A stretch of DNA of 42,686 bases from Methanolobus halotolerans (GCF_004745425.1 NZ_PGGK01000018.1:1-42686); one strand, 5' to 3'. Positions 16,368-24,914 are shown, counted from the stretch's first letter. Notes: a model not told the origin generated them from the letters alone. Numbers and translations are program-made.

Positions 16368-17753
16368 TCACAATGCATCGGCAGTAAACACTTTTACAGA
16401 CGCAGGTCTTTTTGTAACACTTCCGACCTTTGCGCCTATAAGGTTCTCAATTCCTTTGTCTGCTGCGATATCAAGTATCCTCTGTGTGACGACACCGTCG
16501 AAAACAAGAGTCTTCACTTCACTGTCATAGTCCTTGAGAGTGCTTACGAGATCCCTTACAGCAGTCTCATTAACAACTTTATCCTTTGAGTCCAGGAAAC
16601 GCGCACTGAAAGTACCCAGAAGATCACTTGCGTGAGACTTGAACTTGATGCTTGCAGGAGATGGTTTAGTCACCACCTCAGCTTCCTTTACAGGACTTTC
16701 TTGTCTTTGCGGCCTTTCCTGCTTTTGTTCCCGTTCCTTGGGGCTTACCCTGTCACGGGACGCTACTCTCTTAGACGTCTTTGCTCTCTCAACAACAGGC
16801 GGTATCTCTTTTACACCAGCCTTCTGGACCTTTGGCGGAGAGACCCTTTTGACCTCAGAGCTTCTTCGCTCTTTCCTTTTAGGAATACGTGTCACTCTTG
16901 GGGAGGGCTCTTCAGTTTCCTTGATGCCGTACTTATCAATCACCTGTTCCACAGGGACCTTCTGCCTCAAAGACCTGACAATCTCTTTTTGTACAAGATC
17001 CTCAACACTCTTCCCATCGGGAGCACGGGCAATGTAGTCCACATTGGCCACCTGGACAAGTTCCTTGACAATGAGTTCGCCTCCGCGGTCACCATCAGTA
17101 AACACAGTTACAGTGTCCTTCTTCTTGGTGAATTCTGCAACCTCAGGAGGAACATTGGTACCCCCGACACATATAGTGTTCTTGATTCCGTAACGAAGGA
17201 GATTAAGGACATCAGCCCGGCCTTCAACAACGATTATCGCATCTGAATCGAATATAGCAGGACCACACGGAATTTTGTTCTTACCAAAAAACTGCATTTC
17301 CTCAACCCTCACGGACTGACGTACCTGGTCTGCGATCTCCTGTGATTCAGGAAGGTTCTCGTCGAACATCCCGGTGAGGATGAACTTTGCCCTTTCTATG
17401 ATCTGATGCCTCTTGGTTGCCCTGACATCTTCCATCTGGGTCACTTCGATCTTTGCACTGCATGGACCGACTCTGTCAATGGTTTCCAGGGAAGCCGCCA
17501 GAATTGAGGTTTCAACCCTGTCCAGACTCGAAGGAATAAGGATCGTACCTTTTGTCTTGCCGGCCTTTGCGCTCACAACAACTTCGATCCGTCCTATCCT
17601 GCCGGTCTTCTGAAGGTCACGCAAGTCAAGGTCTGACCCCAGCAGCCCTTCTGTCTGACCGAAAATAGCTCCCACGATATCGGGACGCTCAATTATCCCG
17701 TCAGCACTGATCTTAGAATGAATGATATATTTTGTAGTATCTGTATTTTGCAT
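16368..17753 (-). CDS. dnaG: Archaeal DnaG-type primase
   Basis: A 461-residue archaeal DnaG homologue. The TOPRIM domain lies at about residues 165-260, with the [10 protein letters not shown] metal-binding Glu segment and the FTDGDRGG Asp pair, and is intact. The N-terminal region ([19 protein letters not shown]) is typical of archaeal DnaG, which lacks the bacterial zinc and helicase-binding domains. Archaeal DnaG has primase activity and also associates with the exosome. A strongly charged, Lys/Arg/Glu-rich linker of about 110 residues (about 270-380) separates TOPRIM from a conserved C-terminal domain (FSARFLDSK to the end). AAGGAG precedes the ATG. Confidence 0.93.
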   Translation of the reverse strand: MQNTDTTKYIIHSKISADGIIERPDIVGAIFGQTEGLLGSDLDLRDLQKTGRIGRIEVVVSAKAGKTKGTILIPSSLDRVETSILAASLETIDRVGPCSAKIEVTQMEDVRATKRHQIIERAKFILTGMFDENLPESQEIADQVRQSVRVEEMQFFGKNKIPCGPAIFDSDAIIVVEGRADVLNLLRYGIKNTICVGGTNVPPEVAEFTKKKDTVTVFTDGDRGGELIVKELVQVANVDYIARAPDGKSVEDLVQKEIVRSLRQKVPVEQVIDKYGIKETEEPSPRVTRIPKRKERRSSEVKRVSPPKVQKAGVKEIPPVVERAKTSKRVASRDRVSPKEREQKQERPQRQESPVKEAEVVTKPSPASIKFKSHASDLLGTFSARFLDSKDKVVNETAVRDLVSTLKDYDSEVKTLVFDGVVTQRILDIAADKGIENLIGAKVGSVTKRPASVKVFTADAL

Positions 17754-17826
17754 TTGGATTCTCCTTATGTTGATATTGAAGACTTCTCAGGTCTTCGCTC
17801 AAATGCAAAAATAGTAGAATCCTTTA

Positions 17827-17880
17827 ACACTACATGTAGTGTACATGTGCAAGGAGCAGACAGTACGAAGAATATATTAA
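17827..17880 (-). promoter_or_regulatory. dnaG promoter with 16-bp palindrome at the predicted start
   Basis: On the minus strand a TTAATATATTC element (17868-17880) can act as TATA box. About 25 bases downstream is the perfect palindrome ACACTACATGTAGTGT (17827-17842), placed where transcription would begin. The leader would be about 75-90 bases and contains the 17778-17796 hairpin just before the ribosome binding site. Confidence 0.45.
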
Positions 17881-18196
17881 TAATACCAGGAAAGGGACGT
17901 CTCGTCTTTTAAAATATAACTCATCGGTTATTAAATTAAAGTGTCAGACACCATTGCTAAATTCCATCTACTATGTGATACACCCTACACACCAGTAATT
18001 TAGCATCTGCTGTGGCCTTTAGGGCAACCACTCAAATATCCTATACAGATATACTTAGCAGTTTTCCAAATCCCTCATCAAATCCCGATAAATATAAATT
18101 TACTTTGCACTTTCTTGTTTTCCTGTTCTCCTTATCTATATGATATGCTTTTACATGTAATGAATAATGATTATGATTAAACTATATTTGCATTAG

Positions 18197-18280
18197 TTGA
18201 AATGTTCGTTGCATCAGAACATTTCTGTGATCTTGATATTGTATCAAGTGTTGAATGTAACCAGATAAATGAAGTTACAT
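18197..18280. repeat. Three successive perfect inverted repeats
   Basis: GAAATGTTC (18199-18207) pairs with GAACATTTC (18217-18225). CTTGATA (18232-18238) pairs with TATCAAG (18242-18248). ATGTAAC (18255-18261) pairs with GTTACAT (18274-18280). The three hairpins abut with only 6 bases between each. The 11-mer TTGAAATGTTC at 18197-18207 recurs as its exact complement at 18329-18339, next to the oxidoreductase start. They could be multiple operators or a small structured RNA. Confidence 0.6.
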
Positions 18281-18301
18281 AAGATAATATAATGCAAAGT
18301 C

Positions 18302-18308
18302 TTATAAA
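18302..18308 (+). promoter_or_regulatory. TATA box of the FAD oxidoreductase gene
   Basis: TTATAAA lies 50-56 bases before the ATG at 18358 and predicts initiation near 18332, within the GAACATTTCAA element at 18329-18339. A second TATA-like TTATATAT at 18421-18428 lies inside the coding frame and could serve a shorter product starting at 18442. Confidence 0.5.
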
Positions 18309-18357
18309 CTTATGGGTACGCACCAATTGAACATTTCAAACATAAAAGCGACCACCC

Positions 18358-19815
18358 ATGACAGATCCGCATCTAAAATGCATCAATACTTTCAGAACAA
18401 TCAATATAACTGAACTACCTTTATATATGGATCATATGAACATGTACGACACAGGAACGACAAACAGAAAGAAATTGATCATTGTAGGAGGAGGAGCTGT
18501 TGGCCTTGCGGTGGCAACCAGCGTAAAACGCCACGGGAACTACGAGATCACAGTATTCTCGTCCGATCCCCATGCAGCTTACAGCCAGTGTGGAATACCT
18601 TTTGTAATATCCGGTGAAATAGAGGGTTTTGACAAGCTGTTACTAAAGCAAAAAGATTTTTTTCCGGAAATGGGGATAGATCTGCGACTTGATACCACAG
18701 TAGAATCCCTTGACCTTAAAGATCGAACAGTGTTTGTAAAAGGTGAAAAACACCACTTTGACAAACTTGTTATCGCAACTGGCAGCAGACCGGCAGTATC
18801 CGACAACCTGAGACAGGGGGCAGAACTGGATAATGTATTCACATTAAGAAGCCTTGAGGACGGAAAGAGAATAGACCGGTCCTTAGAAAATGCAAAGAAT
18901 GTTGTTATTATAGGAGGCGGGGGCATTGGAGTGGAAATTGCTGTGGCAGCTGCAAAAAGAGGACTCAGAACAATCCTTGTCAACCGCAGTATCTCGCTTC
19001 TCTCACATAATATAGACCAGGACATGGCGGATATAGTACAGGAGCACCTTGAATCCATAGGTGTGGATGTTCTGACAGGCCAGTCACCACATTCGATAAA
19101 CGGGAAGGCCAGGGTCGAATCAGTCAGCATTGGCGGAGTGGATTTCCCTGCGGATGTTGTTATAATATCAGCAGGTGCCTTACCTGAGACAAAGCTTGCA
19201 TCGGATGCAGGGATAGAGATCGGGACCACCGGCGGAATCATTGTCAATGAGCATTTGCAGGTTAGAACAAAGAGTGGTTACGACCCGGATGTGTACTGCG
19301 GAGGAGAATGCGCCCAGGTGCAGAATTTCATAACAGGCATGCCGATGCTCAGCCAGCTTGCAAGCACTGCAAGAAGAATGGCTGGAGTTATACGCAACAA
19401 CCTCATATCCAGACCCACCTCTTTTGGTCCCATCGTGAATCCATGGGCAGGTGCTATCGGAGAACTGCAGGTCGGGACCGTTGGCATTACCACCCGAAAA
19501 GCAAAGCAACATAGAATCAAGACAGTTAGCGGAATTGCCATCGGCACTACCAGAGCAGGCTACTACCCGGGTTCAACCAGACTTTTCATTAAATTACTGT
19601 TCAGCAACAGGATACTTGTAGGTGCACAGGTGATCGGAGGAGAAGGTGTAAAGGAGAGGATCGACGGACTTTCTCTTGCCATAAGGAAAAGGACAACACT
19701 TGATGAACTGCTTAGTATGGAAACCTGTTACACTCCACCAATGTCGATGCTCATCGACCCCTTGACATTTGCAGCGCAGGGTGCTTTGAAAAAACTACCC
19801 GGGAGTAAAAAATGA
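18358..19815 (+). CDS. FAD-dependent pyridine nucleotide-disulfide oxidoreductase (Nox/CoA-disulfide reductase type)
   Basis: A 485-residue flavoprotein. It has an N-terminal FAD site (IIVGGGAVGLAVA, about residues 41-53), a single redox cysteine in SQCGIPF, ATGSRP, an NAD(P) site (VVIIGGGGIGVEIA) and the C-terminal dimerisation domain. One active-site Cys instead of a CxxxxC disulfide is the pattern of NADH oxidases, NADH peroxidases and CoA-disulfide reductases. It likely handles oxygen, peroxide or low-molecular-weight disulfides. The first 30 or so residues before the FAD strand look unconserved; starts at 18427 or 18442 are possible. It overlaps rtcA by four bases, so the two are co-transcribed. 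Confidence 0.87.
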   Translation: MTDPHLKCINTFRTINITELPLYMDHMNMYDTGTTNRKKLIIVGGGAVGLAVATSVKRHGNYEITVFSSDPHAAYSQCGIPFVISGEIEGFDKLLLKQKDFFPEMGIDLRLDTTVESLDLKDRTVFVKGEKHHFDKLVIATGSRPAVSDNLRQGAELDNVFTLRSLEDGKRIDRSLENAKNVVIIGGGGIGVEIAVAAAKRGLRTILVNRSISLLSHNIDQDMADIVQEHLESIGVDVLTGQSPHSINGKARVESVSIGGVDFPADVVIISAGALPETKLASDAGIEIGTTGGIIVNEHLQVRTKSGYDPDVYCGGECAQVQNFITGMPMLSQLASTARRMAGVIRNNLISRPTSFGPIVNPWAGAIGELQVGTVGITTRKAKQHRIKTVSGIAIGTTRAGYYPGSTRLFIKLLFSNRILVGAQVIGGEGVKERIDGLSLAIRKRTTLDELLSMETCYTPPMSMLIDPLTFAAQGALKKLPGSKK

Positions 19816-20807
19816 TTAAGATCGATGGGTCCTATGGAGAGGGCGGAGGCCAGATACTCAGGACTTCAGTATCCCTCTCTGCAGTAGCCGGAGAAGAGGT
19901 CACCATTAAGAACATACGTAAGAACCGCCCCCATCCGGGCCTCAAACCCCAGCATATGCGATCAATCGAGACCGCTGCCCTCATTTGTGAAGCGGAGGTA
20001 GAAGGGTTGTACCCGGGGTCCACGGAAATCCGTTTCTCTCCACTGGAAATAAGGGGGACAGACGCAACAATAGATATCGGTACCGCAGGGAGCATCCCAC
20101 TCCTGATACAGTGTATCATGCCATTAGCATCTGTTTCCAGTGGCAGTATCAAACTTAGTATCATGGGAGGAACAGATGTTGCCTGGTCGCCATCTGTTGA
20201 CTATCTGGAAAACGTAACTCTGGGTGCCTTATCACACATGGGATACCGGGCTAAGCTGGAGACAATCGCAAGAGGCTATTATCCAAAGGGCGGAGGAATC
20301 GTTGAACTGACAATAGAACCTGCCAGTCTCACAGGATATGATTTCCTTCGGAGAGATGAACACATATATGGCATATCCCATGCCTCGAACCTGCCTGAAC
20401 ATGTAGCCAAAAGACAGGCAGGGTCAGCAGAGGAGATCCTGAGGGAAAAAGGGTTTGACTGCAAGATCCTTGTGGATAGCAGTAAGTACCTTTCCACCGG
20501 GAGTGGGATCAACCTGTGGTCAGGCTTTATCGGCTCCGTAGCGCTTGGAGAAAGAGGATTGCCTGCAGAAAAGGTCGGAAGCAGGGCTGCAGAGGAGATC
20601 GCTGCCAGCCTCCTGTCAGGTGCAGCTGTCGATAGTCATCTTGCCGACCAGCTTATTCCCTTCATGGGAATTGCAGGTAGCGGCTCCTTCACAACCACAG
20701 AACTGACTGGTCACTTAAGGACGAATATATGGGTGACAGAGCAATTCCTGGATGTGAAATTCGATCTAAAAGAAGCAGACGGGCTGGCTAGTGTCTGCAT
20801 CCGATGA
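19812..20807 (+). CDS. rtcA: RNA 3'-terminal phosphate cyclase
   Basis: A 331-residue RtcA, which converts RNA 3'-phosphate to 2',3'-cyclic phosphate using ATP. It begins with the family signature DGSYGEGGGQILR, followed by IRKNRPHPGLKPQH. The family motif ARGYYPKGGG lies in mid-protein, and the nucleophilic His is in GHLRTN near residue 300 after LADQLIPFMG. All key segments are present and length is normal. Its ATG overlaps the oxidoreductase stop (ATGA). It converges on kptA with no spacer. Confidence 0.93.
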   Translation: MIKIDGSYGEGGGQILRTSVSLSAVAGEEVTIKNIRKNRPHPGLKPQHMRSIETAALICEAEVEGLYPGSTEIRFSPLEIRGTDATIDIGTAGSIPLLIQCIMPLASVSSGSIKLSIMGGTDVAWSPSVDYLENVTLGALSHMGYRAKLETIARGYYPKGGGIVELTIEPASLTGYDFLRRDEHIYGISHASNLPEHVAKRQAGSAEEILREKGFDCKILVDSSKYLSTGSGINLWSGFIGSVALGERGLPAEKVGSRAAEEIAASLLSGAAVDSHLADQLIPFMGIAGSGSFTTTELTGHLRTNIWVTEQFLDVKFDLKEADGLASVCIR

Positions 20808-21443
20808 TCATTCCTCAGCTTCCTTGATACTGATATACTCCGCAGGTATGCTCTTCACCAGGACTATGTTATCATTTACAACAATAATATCAATGCCATC
20901 CTCCTGGGCTGATCCGGCATCTATTTCGAAGATCACCGGATTCTCAGTATGAATGGAAGCTGCCTGCATGGCTTTATCAAGTGATGTACTCAGATGAACG
21001 TAACATTGCCTCACAGCAGTTATACCGTCCTCAAGCAACATGTCAGCTTCTTCCTGACTTACGCCGTAATAAAGGTACGGAAGCTCATTTTCAGGATAAT
21101 CGGGAACAAGGTCTATTTCAACGGAATGACCGTAACGCGCCCGAATGAAAGATCCGTCTATCTCATAGCGGCCTTTTCTATCTGATTCCACAAGAGAGAT
21201 CAGGCGCTCGGTGGTGCCCCATTTGTAACGCTTCTTCATGATGTCACAAAGGAGATCCATATCAACCCAGCCCTGGGAATCCATTTCAAGGCCAACATCC
21301 TCTGGGAAGTGTCTCAGGGCGCCTGAAATGAATCTTCCAAGCCTTTCTTCCCGTTCATCATCCAGCACATAACGTCCTTCATCATCACATTCAGGGCACA
21401 GCTCACCCCTGAAGTACCCATGCTGTTTACATTTACGGATCAT
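20808..21443 (-). CDS. kptA: RNA 2'-phosphotransferase (Tpt1/KptA family)
   Basis: A 211-residue enzyme that transfers an internal RNA 2'-phosphate to NAD+, giving ADP-ribose 1'',2''-cyclic phosphate. The conserved Arg-His pair is at 44-45 (ALRHFP), the next Arg near 103 in ARYGHS and the last near 145 in VRQCYVHLS, so the catalytic set looks complete. An N-terminal zinc ribbon-like segment (Cys 5, His 8, Cys 16, Cys 19) precedes the core. A palindromic TATA element at 21463-21479 suggests a nearly leaderless message. It ends base-to-base against rtcA. Confidence 0.9.
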   Translation of the reverse strand: MIRKCKQHGYFRGELCPECDDEGRYVLDDEREERLGRFISGALRHFPEDVGLEMDSQGWVDMDLLCDIMKKRYKWGTTERLISLVESDRKGRYEIDGSFIRARYGHSVEIDLVPDYPENELPYLYYGVSQEEADMLLEDGITAVRQCYVHLSTSLDKAMQAASIHTENPVIFEIDAGSAQEDGIDIIVVNDNIVLVKSIPAEYISIKEAEE

Positions 21444-21462
21444 GATATCTTTCCAGATATAT

Positions 21463-21479
21463 CTTATAATTAATATAAG
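21463..21479. promoter_or_regulatory. Palindromic TATA element between kptA and the RPA gene
   Basis: CTTATA (21463-21468), ATTAA, TATAAG (21474-21479) is a perfect inverted repeat that gives a TATA box on each strand. It lies about 25 bases before the kptA ATG and about 110 bases before the RPA ATG, so it may drive both divergent genes. Confidence 0.5.
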
Positions 21480-21586
21480 TTGTTAAAAAGAAACAAACTG
21501 ATAATAGAACTTAGATCACTTAGTACCTCTCCGCAAGAACAAAGGATTTAACATGGGTCGTACATCTAAGTCTTTCAGGTAGTAAT

Positions 21587-22711
21587 ATGGACGAAATCAT
21601 CGAGATATACAATAAACTTGGCGGTATCATAAGCCAGGAGGACTTCCTGAAAAAGGTTGATGAAAAAGTAGACCAGATGAGTGGATTATGTGATATGAGA
21701 ACCGCAGCAATGCTTGTGGCACATGACCTGGGCGTCAGTGAAACGGAAACCTCCACCCAGAAGATCGCGGACATTACCCCGGAGAGTGGGAATGTCAGGC
21801 TTATTGCAAAGGTCATATCAGTATTCCCTGCAAAGGAGTTCAACCGTAATGACGGGACCGTCGGAAGAGTTGCAAACCTCATCGTTGCAGACGAGACAGG
21901 GTCCGTACGCCTGACACTATGGGACGAGAAGGCGGACATTGTTAAGACCGGCGATATTGAGATCGGACAGAGTTTCCAGATAAGTGGTTATGTGAAGGAA
22001 GGGTATTCGGGAGTAGAGGTCAATATTGGCAATAATGGTGTCCTCTGTGAGAGCGATGAGGATGTAGAAGCTTCGGTTGCCTCCACGAATATAGAGGATG
22101 TAAAGAACGGCATGGGAGACCTGAACCTTAAAGGAAAGGTTCTGGACGTTTCCGATGTCAGGACTTTCAACCGCAAGGATGGTACCACCGGAAAGGTCTC
22201 AAATATTACCATAGGGGATGAAACCGGAAAGATAAGGGTCACACTCTGGGATGAGAAGACAGAACTTGCATCTGAATTGAACCAGGATGATTCTCTGGAG
22301 ATAATCAATGCCTACGCAAGGGAGAATAATTTCAACCAGCAGGTGGAAGTCCAGGTAGGTAGCCGTACTCTTCTGAAGAAAATAGACGAGGATATCAGTT
22401 ATTCCGAGAACTTTACCCCCATATCCGATATAATACCTGGTGAATCATACTCCATCAAGGGATCGGTTTCTGGCCTTGGGGACCTCCGGGAGTTCAGCCG
22501 GGATGACGGTACCGTCAACATGGTCTCCAATATATATGTCTCAGACGATACGGGCAGGATAAGAGTTGCACTCTGGGGAGATCATGCACTGCTTGTGGAC
22601 GAGCTTGACATTGATACAAAGGTAGAGATCATGGATGCCTTCTCGAAATCAGGATTTAATGATGAAATAGAACTAAGTGCAGGGAACAGGACAAGAATCG
22701 TAGTTCTTTAA
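21587..22711 (+). CDS. RPA-like single-stranded DNA-binding protein, three OB folds
   Basis: A 374-residue protein with three tandem OB folds at about residues 70-155, 180-265 and 280-372. Each repeats the same core: FNRNDGTVGRVANL then VRLTLWDEKAD; FNRKDGTTGKVSNI then IRVTLWDEKTE; FSRDDGTVNMVSNI then IRVALWGDHAL. An N-terminal helical region precedes them. It binds single-stranded DNA during replication and repair. There is no C-terminal zinc finger, unlike two of the RPA proteins described from Methanosarcina, so it is closest to an RPA1/RPA41-type subunit. A weak ribosome binding site (GGTAG) precedes the ATG. Confidence 0.88.
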   Translation: MDEIIEIYNKLGGIISQEDFLKKVDEKVDQMSGLCDMRTAAMLVAHDLGVSETETSTQKIADITPESGNVRLIAKVISVFPAKEFNRNDGTVGRVANLIVADETGSVRLTLWDEKADIVKTGDIEIGQSFQISGYVKEGYSGVEVNIGNNGVLCESDEDVEASVASTNIEDVKNGMGDLNLKGKVLDVSDVRTFNRKDGTTGKVSNITIGDETGKIRVTLWDEKTELASELNQDDSLEIINAYARENNFNQQVEVQVGSRTLLKKIDEDISYSENFTPISDIIPGESYSIKGSVSGLGDLREFSRDDGTVNMVSNIYVSDDTGRIRVALWGDHALLVDELDIDTKVEIMDAFSKSGFNDEIELSAGNRTRIVVL

Positions 22712-22725
22712 AACTGCAAAGTGTA

Positions 22726-22756
22726 TTGGAGCATCTTTCGTGGAAAGATGTTCCAA
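22726..22756 (+). repeat. Strong 14-bp hairpin after the RPA gene
   Basis: TTGGAGCATCTTTC (22726-22739) and GAAAGATGTTCCAA (22743-22756) pair over 14 bases with one G-T wobble and a 3-base loop. It starts 15 bases after the RPA stop. No T-run follows at once; a T7 run comes 30-40 bases later (near 22790). It may stabilise the mRNA 3' end or help termination. Confidence 0.6.
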
Positions 22757-22902
22757 AACATTGTTCCTTATACAATATTTCAGGATCATATTTTTTTAAT
22801 TCATACAACCGTATACATTTAATTCATCTGCAAAAGACGGCAGATCAACTTTTTTTGTTTTCTGCTCAACCATTATGGAATCAAATCATGTACACAAACA
22901 TC

Positions 22903-22910
22903 TATAAATA
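22903..22910 (+). promoter_or_regulatory. TATA box of the CBS gene cluster
   Basis: TATAAATA lies about 70 bases before the first CBS gene. Initiation is predicted near 22932 with a leader of about 43 bases. Confidence 0.5.
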
Positions 22911-22974
22911 CCATTAAGGCAACATTTTAATTGTGGACTATTAGTGACCTGCTCCTTACTTTGGACCTTAGAGG

Positions 22975-23589
22975 ATGTGGATGGTCTTGAATGCTCAAAG
23001 GGATTTGGAAACCGACGTTTCGATAAGAGAGATACAAAACGGGATGGCGGTAAAAGAGGCAATGACAAAGGAGATCTTTGTTATGAACGCCGATGCAAGT
23101 GTTCTTGAGGTTGCCAGAGAGATGGCCGACAACAATGCTGACAATGTCATAGTTGTCGAGGATGGCGATAGTGTTGGAATTATCACTGAAAATGATATTG
23201 TCTCCAAGACAGTCGTCAGGAACATACTCCCGGCCGAGATACTTGCCAGAGACATAATGTCATCTCCGATCATATCCATAAAGCCCTCTACGGGTATCAT
23301 AGAAGCAGCCGAACTTATGATCAAGTCCGATATTCGCAGGCTCGCCGTAATGGAAGGGAATCTGATATTGGGTATGATCACTGACAGGGATATACTATCA
23401 ATATCCCCGGGATTGAACACTATTCTTGTGAATCTCATAGAGATGAATCGCGAGAGGGATTTCCTCCAGGAAACTGCTGTTGAACGTGGGATATGCCAGC
23501 GTTGCGGCGCTCTGGCCGACAACCTGACAGAAGTCAACGGAGTACCCATGTGTGAGGACTGCAGAGAGGAAGAAGGTTACTACGACTAG
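22975..23589 (+). CDS. CBS-pair protein with C-terminal zinc ribbon
   Basis: A 204-residue protein. Two CBS domains (about residues 26-80 and 90-145), each with the pattern M-T/S, hydrophobic strand, VGIITxxDI, form a Bateman module that usually binds adenosine-type ligands. The C-terminus carries Cys 174, 177, 193 and 196 (CQRC...CEDC), a zinc ribbon likely to contact nucleic acid or protein. This combination suggests a ligand-responsive regulator. An in-frame ATG two codons later is an equally good start. It is the first of four tandem CBS genes. Confidence 0.85.
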   Translation: MWMVLNAQRDLETDVSIREIQNGMAVKEAMTKEIFVMNADASVLEVAREMADNNADNVIVVEDGDSVGIITENDIVSKTVVRNILPAEILARDIMSSPIISIKPSTGIIEAAELMIKSDIRRLAVMEGNLILGMITDRDILSISPGLNTILVNLIEMNRERDFLQETAVERGICQRCGALADNLTEVNGVPMCEDCREEEGYYD

Positions 23590-24014
23590 TCTTGCTGGTC
23601 GGTTGAAATTAAAGGACACATGGAAGCTGGTGAAATAGATGTCTGTCTCGATATATGATGAAAAGTACAGTGTATCGACATATAAACCAATCAAAACTAT
23701 TTTTACAGGATCTACAAAAAAAGCGGTGTTTACAAAAAACACATGCATTAAAGGCAGACACTATCGTTTATCTGTGTGCTGAAAGTTTCATTTGCTACAC
23801 ATCTTCTCAGGGACTTTGGATAAATCCAGTTCCGGATTATCGAAGATATGTAGTAGGATACTTCCGGCAATTTACAGGTAAATGTTCAGATACCAAGGGA
23901 GTTGGTGGTTACTTGAAAATAAAGAAAAAAATAAATGTGCCTGATCAGGAACGGCTGCTGATCGGTCAGAAAATTAACAAATTAAAATGGAAATTAAACC
24001 GGAAGGATCCAAAG
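23590..24014 (+). other. 425-base spacer inside the CBS gene cluster
   Basis: The frame of the next gene stays open back to 23655, but the extra 120 residues have no recognisable domain and an unlikely composition, so I treat it as noncoding. It contains a TATA-like ATATAAA near 23677, an AT-rich stretch from about 23920 and a 10-bp palindrome CCTGATCAGG (23940-23949). It could be a long leader for the second CBS gene. Confidence 0.45.
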
Positions 24015-24914
24015 ATGATGAGCATTGTAGCAACTATGGATTTTGGTCCGGTTGATTTCATGGCCCATATATCCAGGCATAATGACGACATTATGATAAT
24101 GGCTACAGAAGAACCAATAACCCTGCCGCCTACGGCAACGATCATCAATGCAATAAGGACAATGAGCAATGCCGGGATCAGAAGGATACCTATTACCAAT
24201 GCAGGAACAAATCGCCTGGAAGGGATGATTACAGCAACCGATATCATCGGTTTTCTTGGTGGCGGCAGTAAGAACCTGCTCATTAAGAAGCATTTCAAAG
24301 GTAACTTCCTTGCAGCGGTGAATGCAGATGTCCGTTCCATAATGCATGACGAAGTTATATACCTGGAAAAGCATGCAAGGATTGCAGATGCCATCAAGAT
24401 TATGATAGAGAAAAAAATCGGAGGAATTCCAGTTGTAAACGAAAGAAAACATGTATGCGGAATCTGTACTGAGAAGGACTTCATGGGATTGGTTGCCGGG
24501 ATCCCGGCAAACAGGTCCATAAATCAGTATATGAACAAAACACCAGAAAAAGCACAATCTTATTCAACTATCGAAAGTGCTGTCAGAATGATGTTAGAGA
24601 AAGGATCCCGGCAAATACCTGTTATGAAAGGCGAGAAATTCCTTGGGATAGTAACAGCGTCAGATATCCTTGACTATATAGCCACAGGCCATGCCTTTGA
24701 AAAGATTGTTACGGGCAATTTCCATGAAACCCTGGAAGGGCCCGTCGTTTCTCTGATAAAAAGAGGAACTACACCCGTTTCTGCGGATGTGGACCTTGGA
24801 AAGGCAGCACAGATCATGACCGACAACAGTGTTAGTTCACTTCCGGTCATGGAGAATGGTGTTTTTTACGGAATCGTCACCTCAGGGGATATCCTGCATG
24901 CGATATCCGAATGA
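24015..24914 (+). CDS. Four-CBS-domain protein
   Basis: A protein of about 299 residues made almost wholly of four CBS domains. Their ends are marked by GMITATDII, CGICTEKDF, GIVTASDIL and GIVTSGDIL. No catalytic domain is attached, so it is probably a regulatory subunit that binds nucleotides or S-adenosylmethionine and acts on a partner. The start at 24015 (or 24018) is chosen because GGAAGGA precedes it and the CBS homology begins soon after. Its stop overlaps an upstream in-frame start of the next gene, though the more likely start there is at 24953. Confidence 0.82.
   Translation: MMSIVATMDFGPVDFMAHISRHNDDIMIMATEEPITLPPTATIINAIRTMSNAGIRRIPITNAGTNRLEGMITATDIIGFLGGGSKNLLIKKHFKGNFLAAVNADVRSIMHDEVIYLEKHARIADAIKIMIEKKIGGIPVVNERKHVCGICTEKDFMGLVAGIPANRSINQYMNKTPEKAQSYSTIESAVRMMLEKGSRQIPVMKGEKFLGIVTASDILDYIATGHAFEKIVTGNFHETLEGPVVSLIKRGTTPVSADVDLGKAAQIMTDNSVSSLPVMENGVFYGIVTSGDILHAISE

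Larger units (their letters stand above)
17754..18357. other. Long divergent intergenic region with stacked inverted repeats
   Basis: No protein gene is supported here. On the dnaG side there is a leader hairpin (GAAGAC 17778-17783 with GTCTTC 17791-17796), a 16-bp palindrome at 17827-17842 and a TATA-like stretch near 17868-17880. The middle (about 17900-18170) is AT-rich without obvious structure. On the oxidoreductase side there are three inverted repeats in a row (18199-18280), a TATA box at 18302-18308, and a further copy of the GAACATTTCAA element at 18329-18339. Confidence 0.6.

Noticed and set aside
17900-18170. AT-rich stretch as a replication origin
   Set aside because: I see no repeated origin-recognition-box-like motif and no cdc6/orc1 gene adjoining, despite dnaG nearby.
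23940-23949. CCTGATCAGG palindrome
   Set aside because: Ten bases is short enough to occur by chance, and no promoter element lies at a useful distance.
23655-24014. A 120-residue N-terminal extension of the second CBS protein
   Set aside because: It matches no domain and the good ribosome binding site lies before 24015.
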